Shown one piece after another: positions 1 to 4,984 of a stretch of DNA of 5,712 nt. The stretch covers positions 1-5,712 of the forward strand of contig LCEZ01000048.1 in NCBI GenBank assembly GCA_000995845.1, given 5' to 3'. Position 1 is the first letter of the stretch. Each line of letters opens with the position of its first letter. A model generated the notes under the pieces. That model was not told the origin of the DNA. It did not search any database and saw only the letters and a list, made by a program, of their open reading frames with translations. This DNA comes from Parcubacteria group bacterium GW2011_GWD2_43_10. GTDB taxonomy: Bacteria; Patescibacteriota; Patescibacteriia; Veblenbacterales; UBA10138. The position numbers were made by a program, and so were the translations under genes.

Positions 1-612
1 CCAAAAAACTTTAGAGTTAGGTTTTGATGAAATTAACTTAGACTATATTCGCTTCCCCACTGATGGCGATTTAAATAATATTATTTACCCCAGCTGGAAT
101 AAAACCACGCCCCGAGAGGAAATATTAAAAAACTTTTTACGCTGGCTGCGGCAGAATATGAAAGCTGTTAAACCTTATACTGTTCTTTCAATCGATGTAT
201 ACGGCGAAACCTTTTTACGTGATTTTGCTGGCAGTACCGGACAAAGAATGACCACATTGGCGCCAGAAGTGGACGTGGTATCACCAATGGTTTACCCATC
301 ACATTATCGGTCTGGTAATTTTGGCTACTTTACCCATCACATTATCGGTCTGGTAATTTTGGCTACACCAACCCAGCAACTCAACCTTACGGCGTAGTTT
401 ACGGCACCCTAGAAAAAGGCCAGCTATTATTTGCGAATGCTCCTAATACTATCGTGCGGCCGTGGCTGCAGGATTTTCATTTAGGCGCACAATATACTCC
501 TGCTATGGTGCGAGCTCAAATTACGGCCACAACTGATGCTGGGAATCATAATGGTTGGATGTTGTGGAACCCGAAAAATATTTATTCTGAATCTGCTTTA
601 TTAAAAGAATAA
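1..612 (+). pseudogene. DUF4015 putative glycoside hydrolase, 3' part, frameshifted by a 38-bp tandem duplication
   Basis: This is the C-terminal part of a DUF4015 (PF13200-type) protein, a TIM-barrel glycoside hydrolase-like family of unproven substrate; the N-terminus lies outside the window. The frame is open from base 2 and reads ELGFDEINLDYIRFPTDG, a family hallmark, followed by SIDVYGE and DVVSPMVYPSHY. An exact 38-bp tandem duplication (291-328, 329-366) shifts the frame by two, so the product runs out of frame and stops at 395-397. In the other frame, from 364, the family sequence resumes as GYTNPATQPYGVVYGT, then RPWLQDF, VRAQI and GWMLWNP, and ends at TAA 610-612. Deleting one repeat copy restores a single continuous family-like C-terminus. 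The break is therefore either a real inactivating or phase-variable mutation or an assembly error. The stop is one base before the next ATG, so the two genes are probably cotranscribed. Confidence 0.9.
291..366 (+). repeat. Exact 38-bp tandem direct repeat inside the DUF4015 gene
   Basis: Bases 291-328 and 329-366 are identical, back to back, with no spacer. Each copy starts tttacccatc and ends ttttggctac. Because 38 is not a multiple of three, the duplication breaks the reading frame. The protein sequence flanking it joins perfectly when one copy is removed, which shows that a single copy is the ancestral state. The cause could be replication slippage or unmerged overlapping contig ends. Confidence 0.95.
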
Positions 613-613
613 T

Positions 614-964
614 ATGAACCAGCCCAACGAAGGTATTGAACTATTGTATACCCGCGATTGCCAGGCTTGGCCTGAAGCTTATGAAAATCTTAAAACTGCC
701 TTACAAGAACTTGGGATAACCGACGAACCTCAACTTGTTGTTATGGATACGATGGATCAAGCTGAGGAATACAATTTCTTCGCCTCGCCCTCAATACATA
801 TTGACGGTGTAGATATTGATCCTCATGCCCGACGCACTGGTAAGCGCGGTTTGGGCACAGGCCGGCCTTATTTTGCTGATGGCCGGGCGTTAGTCGCCCC
901 GGCAATTAATATGATAAAGCAAGCTCTAGAAGAACTTTATTTAACTCCTGAAAAATCTAATTAA
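614..964 (+). CDS. Small thioredoxin-fold protein with a single cysteine
   Basis: This 116-residue protein has a thioredoxin-like layout: a beta strand (IELLYTR), then Cys16 at the start of a helix (DCQAWPEAYENL), and a later FFASPSIHIDG segment (about residues 55-65) that fits the cis-proline loop and following strand. The pattern resembles the small thioredoxin-family proteins often labelled alkylmercury-lyase-like or DF-family, in which a CxxC or C-plus-Sec pair is usual. Here the position three after Cys16 is Trp19, and Cys16 is the only cysteine in the protein, so a two-cysteine disulfide cycle within one chain is impossible. A glutathione-like, intermolecular or purely structural role is open. 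There is no signal peptide, so it is probably cytoplasmic. The start lies one base after the preceding stop and has no Shine-Dalgarno, suggesting translational coupling. The fold call is moderate; the substrate is unknown. Confidence 0.6.
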   Translation: MNQPNEGIELLYTRDCQAWPEAYENLKTALQELGITDEPQLVVMDTMDQAEEYNFFASPSIHIDGVDIDPHARRTGKRGLGTGRPYFADGRALVAPAINMIKQALEELYLTPEKSN

Positions 965-966
965 TT

Positions 967-995
967 TTGACAATCTGCCCAAGCTCTCATACGCT
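967..995 (+). promoter_or_regulatory. Sigma70-type promoter for pilT
   Basis: A perfect -35 hexamer TTGACA (967-972) is followed after exactly 17 bases by TACGCT (990-995), which keeps the key TAnnnT bases of a -10 box. The pilT ATG at 1004 begins eight bases after the -10, about where transcription should start, so the message would be nearly leaderless. No Shine-Dalgarno precedes the ATG. The promoter begins three bases after the upstream stop codon. Confidence 0.7.
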
Positions 996-1003
996 TAAAC
1001 CAT

Positions 1004-2041
1004 ATGACAATAGAAACATTATTCAGCCAAGCCAGTGAACGAGGGGCGTCTGATTTGCACCTAGCTGTTGGCCTGCCGCCAACAATTCGCCTTCATGGCG
1101 AACTTAAACCATTGGAAGAGGCTGTGCTCACGCCTAAAAAAATGGAGGAGTTAATTTTTAGCATCCTACAAACAACTCAACAAGATCGATTCCAAAAAGA
1201 ACGCGAACTTGATGTTTCCTACGAATTGAAGGATGGCACCCGCTTCCGGGTTAATTTGCACTATGAAAAGGACAATATGGGTTTGGTTGCCCGGGTTATT
1301 CCCACCACTATTCCTAATTTGGAAGATATTGGCATGCCAGAAGTTGTTTATAATCTCACCCGCATGGATTATGGCTTAGTGCTGGTTACTGGCCCGACTG
1401 GCTGTGGTAAATCCACTACCTTGGCAGCCATGATTAAACTAATCAATTCTGAGCGCTCGCTAAATATAATCACACTAGAAGACCCGATTGAATTCTTATT
1501 CAGGCCAGATAAAAGCATAATTAAGCAGCGCCAACTGGGAACTGACATGATAAGTTTTGGTGAGGGCTTAAAGCATACACTAAGGCAAGACCCTAATGTT
1601 ATTATGGTTGGAGAAATGCGCGATTTGGATACAATAGGCACCACCCTAACATTAGCCGAAACCGGCCACTTAGTTTTAGCTACACTGCACACCTCTAATG
1701 CTGCCCAAACAATTGATCGTATAATTGATGTTTTTCCGCCGCATCAACAAACTCAAGTGAGATTACAACTTTCCTTTTCTTTAAAAGCGGTAATTTCTCA
1801 GAGACTGCTGCCCAAAGAAGGCGGCGGACGTGTGGCTGCCAGAGAAATCCTGCTTAATAATCCGGCGATCTCTAACCTGATTCGCGAAAATAAAGTTGCC
1901 CAGATTAAATCAGTTATTCAAACTGGGGCTGAAGATGGCATGGTCACCATGGATCAGCATATCAAGCGTTTGGTACAAGATAAAATCATCAGCCGCGAAA
2001 CCGCTTTAGCTCACATTTCCTCCCCCGACGTGCTGAAATAA
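1004..2041 (+). CDS. pilT: Type IV pilus retraction ATPase PilT
   Basis: PilT is a cytoplasmic hexameric AAA-like secretion ATPase that powers pilus retraction, used for twitching, adhesion and DNA uptake. The 345-residue length is normal. The N-terminal PAS-like half contains ASDLHLAVGLPPTIRLHG (about 15-32). Walker A is GPTGCGKST at 130-138, with Cys in place of the common Ser. The Asp box is IITLEDPIEF (155-164), Walker B is DPNVIMVGEMRD (196-207) with catalytic Glu204, and the His box is GHLVLATLHT (221-230). Near the C-terminus, ISNLIREN (289-296) matches the AIRNLIRE signature of PilT that separates it from PilB and GspE. The gene stands alone, with its own promoter and terminator and no other pilus genes in view. 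The ATG has no ribosome binding site, consistent with a leaderless start. Confidence 0.97.
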   Translation: MTIETLFSQASERGASDLHLAVGLPPTIRLHGELKPLEEAVLTPKKMEELIFSILQTTQQDRFQKERELDVSYELKDGTRFRVNLHYEKDNMGLVARVIPTTIPNLEDIGMPEVVYNLTRMDYGLVLVTGPTGCGKSTTLAAMIKLINSERSLNIITLEDPIEFLFRPDKSIIKQRQLGTDMISFGEGLKHTLRQDPNVIMVGEMRDLDTIGTTLTLAETGHLVLATLHTSNAAQTIDRIIDVFPPHQQTQVRLQLSFSLKAVISQRLLPKEGGGRVAAREILLNNPAISNLIRENKVAQIKSVIQTGAEDGMVTMDQHIKRLVQDKIISRETALAHISSPDVLK

Positions 2042-2053
2042 ATTTTAATACTC

Positions 2054-2083
2054 AAAACACCCCGCGTACTGCGGGGTGTTTTT
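2054..2083. terminator. Rho-independent terminator between pilT and the tRNA cluster
   Basis: A perfect 12-bp stem (2054-2065 with 2071-2082) encloses the 5-base loop gtact. The arm aaaacaccccgc is GC-rich at the loop end and flanked by A-runs on one side and T-runs on the other, so it can stop pilT transcription on the plus strand and tRNA-cluster transcription on the minus strand. It lies 13 bases after the pilT stop and 8 bases from the tRNA-Gly 3' end. Confidence 0.9.
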
Positions 2084-2090
2084 AAATTTT

Positions 2091-2164
2091 TGGAGCGGGT
2101 AAGGGGAGTCGAACCCCTGTCAACAGGTTGGAAACCTGTGGTAATACCGTTATACGATACCCGC
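2091..2164 (-). tRNA. tRNA-Gly(TCC)
   Basis: On the minus strand the gene begins GCGGGTA and the acceptor closes with TACCCGC, a perfect 7-bp stem. The discriminator is T and CCA is encoded (2091-2093). The anticodon stem ACAGG/CCTGT encloses loop TTTCCAA, giving anticodon TCC (2130-2132), which reads GGA. The T arm contains GGGTTCGACTCCC. It is the last gene of the minus-strand cluster and ends beside the shared terminator. Confidence 0.97.
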
Positions 2165-2180
2165 CGACTTTAAATTTGGA

Positions 2181-2357
2181 TTATTTATCTTCGTCAGAGA
2201 TGAAATTTTTCACTGCCTGCTGGTTGGTAGCTATATCATCTTTCAATAACTCAACAAAACTTTCTCCAGTGCGCAAACTTTCACTATATAACCATAGTCC
2301 GTAACCTAAAACCAGCGTAAAAACTATGATTAGTACCGCCAAGAAGTGTTTGCGCAT
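2181..2357 (-). CDS. 58-residue single-pass membrane protein of unknown function
   Basis: The minus-strand frame from ATG (2355-2357) to TAA (2181-2183) encodes 58 residues. It starts MRKHF, continues with a hydrophobic run LAVLIIVFTLVLGYGLWLY (about residues 6-24), and ends in a polar, acidic tail SESLRTGESF...NFISDEDK. The positive N-terminus, single membrane helix and soluble tail suggest an inner-membrane anchored small protein, N-terminus inside. The coherent architecture argues that this is a real gene and not a chance frame. It sits between tRNA-Phe and tRNA-Gly on the same strand, 16 bases upstream of tRNA-Gly, so it is probably carried on the tRNA transcript or on a leaderless one: TATTTT ends eight bases before the ATG. 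There is no good Shine-Dalgarno. I do not recognise the family. Confidence 0.7.
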   Translation of the reverse strand: MRKHFLAVLIIVFTLVLGYGLWLYSESLRTGESFVELLKDDIATNQQAVKNFISDEDK

Positions 2358-2380
2358 TTTTATCTAAAATAACCTTATAC

Positions 2381-2519
2381 ATTATGCTCGCCACTGTGCC
2401 GCGGGTCAGAATCGAACTGACGACGCCAGCCTCTTCAGGGCTGCGCTCTACCACTGAGCTACCCAGGCACTAAACAATCGTGTATTAAAGAGCTACCGCG
2501 GCAGACTGACGAGCATAAT
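2381..2519. repeat. Imperfect inverted repeat and 8-bp direct repeat around tRNA-Phe
   Basis: The left arm attatgctcg... (2381-2404) and the reverse complement of 2496-2519 match at 21 of 24 positions, both ending in the acceptor strand gccgcgg. In the minus-strand transcript this extends the acceptor helix outward by up to 17 mostly paired positions. Within it, gagctacc occurs twice (2456-2463 and 2490-2497), bracketing 26 extra bases like a target duplication or a template-switch junction. No open frame or transposase accompanies it. Confidence 0.7.
2397..2468 (-). tRNA. tRNA-Phe(GAA) with mismatched acceptor stem and duplicated 5' end
   Basis: The minus-strand body is a good tRNA: D stem GCTC/GAGC, anticodon stem CAGCC/GGCTG around loop CTGAAGA (anticodon GAA), T stem GTCAG/CTGAC with loop TTCGATT. 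The local 5' strand GCCTGGG pairs badly with the 3' strand CCGCGGC: positions 4-69 (T-C) and 5-68 (G-G) clash. The perfect partner GCCGCGG lies 34 bases upstream (2502 down to 2496) and is followed by the same TAGCTC. Removing plus-strand bases 2456-2489 would give a flawless 72-nt tRNA-Phe with 5' end at 2502. CCA is not encoded. The gene may be functional with a weakened stem, a damaged copy, a product of unusual processing, or an assembly chimera. Confidence 0.85.
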
Positions 2520-2535
2520 CTAATTATATATGAAT

Positions 2536-2612
2536 TGGTCGGGGTACTGGGATTTGAACCCAGGACCTCCTGCTCCCAAAGCAGGCGCGCTAGCCAACTG
2601 CGCTATACCCCG
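2536..2612 (-). tRNA. tRNA-Pro(TGG)
   Basis: On the minus strand CGGGGTA pairs with TACCCCG, the anticodon stem CCTGC/GCAGG encloses TTTGGGA (anticodon TGG, reading CCA and probably other CCN codons), and the T arm CTGGG TTCAAAT CCCAG is perfect. Discriminator A is followed by an encoded CCA (2536-2538). The D arm TAGCGCAGTTGGCTAGCGC is regular. It is a normal, intact gene and contrasts with its neighbour tRNA-Phe. Confidence 0.97.
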
Positions 2613-2630
2613 ATAAAAAACTGATAACTG

Positions 2631-2705
2631 TGGTGGGTCGTCCGGGACTCGAACCCAGAACCAACTGCTTAAGAGGCAGCTGCTCTACCATTGAGCTAAC
2701 GACCC
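2631..2705 (-). tRNA. tRNA-Lys(CTT)
   Basis: On the minus strand GGGTCGT pairs perfectly with ACGACCC. The anticodon stem GCTGC/GCAGT (one G-U pair) encloses CTCTTAA, anticodon CTT, reading AAG. The T arm is CTGGG TTCGAGT CCCGG with one G-U pair. The discriminator is A and CCA is encoded (2631-2633). The spacing to tRNA-Pro is 18 bases, consistent with one precursor transcript. Confidence 0.97.
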
Positions 2706-2735
2706 ATTCAAAAATATTGCACGGCGGGAGATTTT

Positions 2736-2834
2736 TTGTCCCCGGAGGGATTCTGTCCTGGGTAGCGCGTAAAGCTGCGCTCGCTCGCTTCCCGCGAACA
2801 TTCGGCTCGACCTCACTCCTACCCTTCGAATCCC
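2736..2834 (-). repeat. Palindromic tRNA-linked element with a copy of the tRNA-Arg 3' end
   Basis: Bases 2736-2753 (ttgtccccggagggattc) repeat the 3' end of tRNA-Arg (2861-2878) at 17 of 18 positions in the same orientation, 125 bp apart. The stretch between is highly palindromic: gggattc (2747-2753) pairs with gaatccc (2828-2834), and gggtag (2760-2765) with ctaccc (2819-2824). The interior is rich in cg and gc motifs such as gctcgctcgcttcccgcg. No tRNA body survives. It could be a decayed tRNA, an integration scar in the tRNA 3' end, or a mobile palindromic repeat. From memory, similar sequence next to tRNAs recurs in CPR assemblies, often miscalled as a protein. Confidence 0.6.
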
Positions 2835-2861
2835 ACTCTTAATTATAAGCTACGGCTGATT

Positions 2862-2933
2862 TGCCCCCGGAGGGATTCGAACCCCCAATAACTGGTCCGA
2901 AGCCAGCCGTGATATCCGTTTCACCACGAGGGC
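2862..2933 (-). tRNA. tRNA-Arg(TCG)
   Basis: On the minus strand GCCCTCG pairs with CGGGGGC (one G-U pair). The anticodon stem GCTGG/CCAGT encloses CTTCGGA, anticodon TCG, reading CGA and probably other CGN codons. The T arm is GGGGG TTCGAAT CCCTC. Discriminator A is followed by AAT, so CCA must be added by nucleotidyltransferase. It is the first gene of the minus-strand cluster. Its 3' 18 bases are repeated in the palindromic element downstream. Confidence 0.95.
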
Positions 2934-2968
2934 ATACTTTAAAGAGCTTTCAAAACAAGAACTAACCC

Positions 2969-2997
2969 ACGGTAACACAAAATATTATCATTTTCAA
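2969..2997 (-). promoter_or_regulatory. Candidate promoter of the minus-strand tRNA cluster
   Basis: Read on the minus strand, TTGAAA (2997 down to 2992) is followed after 17 bases by TACCGT (2974 down to 2969), a plausible sigma70 pair. Transcription would start about 28 bases before tRNA-Arg. It lies in the divergent space shared with the alkyltransferase-like gene. The -10 is weak, so confidence is moderate to low. Confidence 0.4.
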
Positions 2998-3012
2998 GCC
3001 TGCCTCCCATCT

Positions 3013-3023
3013 TGGTATATACT
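3013..3023 (+). promoter_or_regulatory. Extended -10 promoter of the alkyltransferase-like gene
   Basis: TGG (3013-3015) directly precedes TATATA/TATACT (3016-3023), an extended -10 arrangement, with no clear -35 hexamer. The ATG at 3031 comes seven bases after the last -10 base, where transcription should start. No Shine-Dalgarno is present, so a leaderless mRNA is the simplest reading. Confidence 0.5.
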
Positions 3024-3030
3024 ATCTAAT

Positions 3031-3348
3031 ATGCCGTCTGATTTCTATAGACAGGTTTATAAATTAGTAAGCTCTATACCTTCAGGAAAGGTTGCTACCT
3101 ACGGCCAAATAGCTGCTATTCTGGGTAAACCACGAGGTGCTAGATTAGTTGGCTGGGCACTAAATAAATGTCCGACTGACGTTCCTTGGCAACGAGTCAT
3201 CAACCGTCGGGGTATGATATCTATAGAAAATTTACGCGCCAGCAAAGATCTTCAAGCTGAACTACTACAAGCTGAGGGCATAGAAATAATTTTTAAACAA
3301 GGAAATTATTGGGTAAATTTAGAAGAGTCTCTCTGGCAACCAAAATAG
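3031..3348 (+). CDS. atl: Alkyltransferase-like protein (ATL), DNA alkylation damage recognition
   Basis: This 105-residue protein matches the DNA-binding domain of O6-alkylguanine-DNA alkyltransferases. The reactive PCHRV motif is replaced by PWQRV (52-56), with Trp53 where the alkyl-accepting Cys should be. That is the hallmark of ATL proteins, which cannot remove the alkyl group. They bind O6-alkylguanine, flip it out and recruit nucleotide excision repair. Other family residues are present: SGKVATYGQIA (18-28) with Tyr24, and the recognition helix ARLVGWAL (37-44) with Arg38 as the likely finger that replaces the flipped base. The normal ATL length and absence of an N-terminal domain fit. 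Cys47 is not in the active-site motif. The flippase gene follows after only six bases, so the two probably share a transcript although their roles are unrelated. Confidence 0.93.
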   Translation: MPSDFYRQVYKLVSSIPSGKVATYGQIAAILGKPRGARLVGWALNKCPTDVPWQRVINRRGMISIENLRASKDLQAELLQAEGIEIIFKQGNYWVNLEESLWQPK

Positions 3349-3354
3349 AACTTT

Positions 3355-4740
3355 ATGTTAAGTCCTTTGGGCCACAATACACTCATACAACTGATCGGAA
3401 AATTGCTAGCGACGCTGGCTGGTTTAGTTGTGGTGGCTTTTATGACCAGAAGTTTAGGCCCGACGGGTTTCGGGCACTACACCACCATCATAGTTTTCTT
3501 GCAAACTTTCGCCATATTAATAGACTTCGGGCTCACGATGACAGCCGGCCGGAGCTTGGGTGAACATAAGATACCGTCGCACATTTTTCTTAGTAATCTT
3601 TTAAGCTTCAGGGTAATAACAGCGGCGATGACCTTTGCCTTGGCGCCGACGGTGGCCTTGTTCTTACCTTACCCGGGAATAGTAAAACTAGGCATTACCG
3701 CCACCAGCTTGGCCTTCTTTCTGGCCAGCTTAACGCAAAGTTTTCAGGCTGTATTCCAAGCCAGCTTAAAAAGCGGCTATTTAGTGGCAGCCGATCTGGC
3801 TGGCAAATTATTATTGCTAGTCGGCACGATACTGGTGGCGCAGTTGAACCTTGGGCTGATGGCCTTCTTAGCAGTTTACACCTTCTCCAGCGCCGCTATT
3901 GCCGGCGGCACCTTGTTCTATGCTCGTAAGCTCATGCCCTTCAAATGGGAGCTTGATCTGTTGGTTTGGAAAACTATCTGGCTGGCAACCTGGCCCATTG
4001 CCATTACCATCGGCCTAAATCTTATTTACTTAAAAGCCGACACTTTGATATTGGCCGCCACCTGGCCAGCCCACGATGTCGGTCTTTACGGCGTGGCTTA
4101 CAAAGTGCTGGAGGTATTGCTGGCCGTGCCGGCCATTATCGGCGGACTGGTGCTCCCGCTAGCTGCCCGCTACTTGGCCTTAGCTGATAAAACCAGTTTA
4201 AAACAGCTTTTCAACGACTCTTTTGATACTCTTTTGGCCGCCGGCGCAGCTATTATAGCGGGCGGGATTATAGTGGGAACACCTATTATCATTCTTTTAG
4301 CTGGTGGCGACTTTGCTGTCGCCGGCCAACTGCTGATGCCTTTGAGTCTAGCGACCGCTCTCATCTTTATTGGCAATGTTACCGGCTATTTTATTTTTGC
4401 TCTGGGTAAACAGCGCCAAATTATACCTCTTTATATAATGGTGGCTATAACGGCGCTGATCCTTTATTTCATACTTATTCCCCGTTATTCATACTGGGGC
4501 GCGGCCTGGGGCACGGTGACGGTTGAGGCCTTGATGGCCGTGGTCAGTTTGATACTGCTCAAGCGCTGGGGTCTGGTGCCGTCCGTTGCCCGCTGGCCAA
4601 AAATACTACTAGCCACCGCTATTTTAATTATCGGCCTACTCCTGCCTTTGCCATTGATATTAAAAATCCTGGTGGCTGGCCTGATGTATGGGGTGACTGT
4701 TTGGTATTTAAAACTAATTCCCCTCCAAAAATCTCTTTGA
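3355..4740 (+). CDS. Polysaccharide/lipid-linked oligosaccharide flippase (Wzx/MATE-like)
   Basis: This 461-residue, very hydrophobic protein has about 12 to 14 predictable membrane helices and the organisation of the polysaccharide biosynthesis export family (MOP superfamily). The N-terminus has LIQLIGKLLATLAGLVVVAFMTRSLGPTGFGHY, the typical first helix followed by the R-x-LGPxxFG-Y loop. Residues about 227-250 (KADTLIL...DVGLYGVAYKVLE) match the conserved D-and-GxYxxAYK segment of Wzx proteins. Further helices follow at about 291-317, 325-350, 357-375, 386-403, 417-434 and 436-453. Such proteins move undecaprenyl-linked sugars across the inner membrane for capsule, O-antigen or S-layer glycan. 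The gene uses many GCC, GGC and CTG codons and looks more GC-rich than its neighbours, which hints at a different origin. It starts six bases after the ATL stop without a ribosome binding site and ends in TGA. Confidence 0.9.
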   Translation: MLSPLGHNTLIQLIGKLLATLAGLVVVAFMTRSLGPTGFGHYTTIIVFLQTFAILIDFGLTMTAGRSLGEHKIPSHIFLSNLLSFRVITAAMTFALAPTVALFLPYPGIVKLGITATSLAFFLASLTQSFQAVFQASLKSGYLVAADLAGKLLLLVGTILVAQLNLGLMAFLAVYTFSSAAIAGGTLFYARKLMPFKWELDLLVWKTIWLATWPIAITIGLNLIYLKADTLILAATWPAHDVGLYGVAYKVLEVLLAVPAIIGGLVLPLAARYLALADKTSLKQLFNDSFDTLLAAGAAIIAGGIIVGTPIIILLAGGDFAVAGQLLMPLSLATALIFIGNVTGYFIFALGKQRQIIPLYIMVAITALILYFILIPRYSYWGAAWGTVTVEALMAVVSLILLKRWGLVPSVARWPKILLATAILIIGLLLPLPLILKILVAGLMYGVTVWYLKLIPLQKSL

Positions 4741-4749
4741 TAAAAAGCT

Positions 4750-4778
4750 TTGACACTAAAATGAACTTCACTTATACT
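4750..4778 (+). promoter_or_regulatory. Near-consensus sigma70 promoter of the tRNA-Ser locus
   Basis: TTGACA (4750-4755) and TATACT (4773-4778) are separated by exactly 17 bases, the strongest promoter in the window. Initiation near 4785 would give a leader of about 19 bases before the first tRNA-like base (4804). The strength is typical of a stable RNA gene and shows that the rearranged tRNA-Ser region is meant to be transcribed. Confidence 0.85.
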
Positions 4779-4803
4779 GTGAGCGTTTAAATAAATAATT
4801 TAT

Positions 4804-4879
4804 GGAGAGGTGGCCGAGTCCCCGAACTAGAACTAAGGTTCAGTACGGGGCAGGGGTTAAGGCGTAGGCCTGTCCCGTA
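4804..4879 (+). pseudogene. tRNA-Ser 5' half with a hairpin inserted in the D loop
   Basis: GGAGAGG TG GCCGAGT (4804-4819) followed later by GGTTAAGGC (4855-4863) reproduces a canonical tRNA-Ser acceptor 5' strand and D arm. Between them sit 35 extra bases. Of these, 4820-4850 fold as a hairpin: CCCCG/CGGGG, ACT/AGT and GAAC/GTTC around TAAG, with one A-A mismatch and one bulged A. After G TAGGCCTG (4864-4872), the start of an anticodon arm, the tRNA sequence is lost. No matching CCTCTCC acceptor strand exists downstream, so this half cannot form a complete tRNA from this window. It is either a decayed gene, the front half of a rearranged gene, or a structured leader for tRNA-Ser(CGA). Confidence 0.65.
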
Positions 4880-4885
4880 TAGAGC

Positions 4886-4972
4886 GGAGGCGTGCCAGAG
4901 TGGTCGAATGGGGCGGTCTCGAAAACCGCTATACCAGCAATGGTATCGGAGGTTCGAATCCTCCCGCCTCCG
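4886..4972 (+). tRNA. tRNA-Ser(CGA)
   Basis: The 87-nt gene begins GGAGGCG and closes with CGCCTCC, a perfect acceptor stem, with discriminator G. The anticodon stem GCGGT/ACCGC encloses CTCGAAA, anticodon CGA (4920-4922), reading TCG. A long class II variable arm (TATACCAGCAATGGTATC) and T arm GGAGG TTCGAAT CCTCC confirm serine. The trailing bases are CCT, so CCA is not encoded. The acceptor stem continues outward: 4873-4892 pairs with 4965-4984 at 19 of 20 positions, including two G-U pairs. The gene is complete and probably functional. Confidence 0.95.
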
Positions 4973-4984
4973 CCTTGTACGGGA

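Noticed and set aside
291..366. CRISPR-like or variable-number repeat array
   Set aside because: There are only two copies, back to back without spacers, inside a coding gene; this is a simple tandem duplication.
158..397. Independent 79-residue protein starting at the ATG at 158
   Set aside because: The same frame is open and shows family homology back to base 2, so that ATG is internal; the stop at 397 results from the duplication frameshift.
1369..1692. 107-residue minus-strand open frame
   Set aside because: It lies wholly opposite the conserved ATPase core of pilT and has no recognisable content; it is a shadow frame.
2630..2842. 70-residue plus-strand open frame (MVGRPGLEPRTN...)
   Set aside because: It runs antisense through tRNA-Lys and the palindromic repeat. 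The N-terminal GLEPRTN is the familiar translation of an antisense tRNA T arm, so it is not a protein gene.
3309..3563. 84-residue plus-strand frame overlapping the ATL and flippase junction
   Set aside because: It overlaps two well-supported genes in another frame and has no family features.
3966..4376. Two short frames (73 aa plus, 68 aa minus) inside the flippase gene
   Set aside because: Both are overlapping shadows of a long, clearly coding membrane protein.
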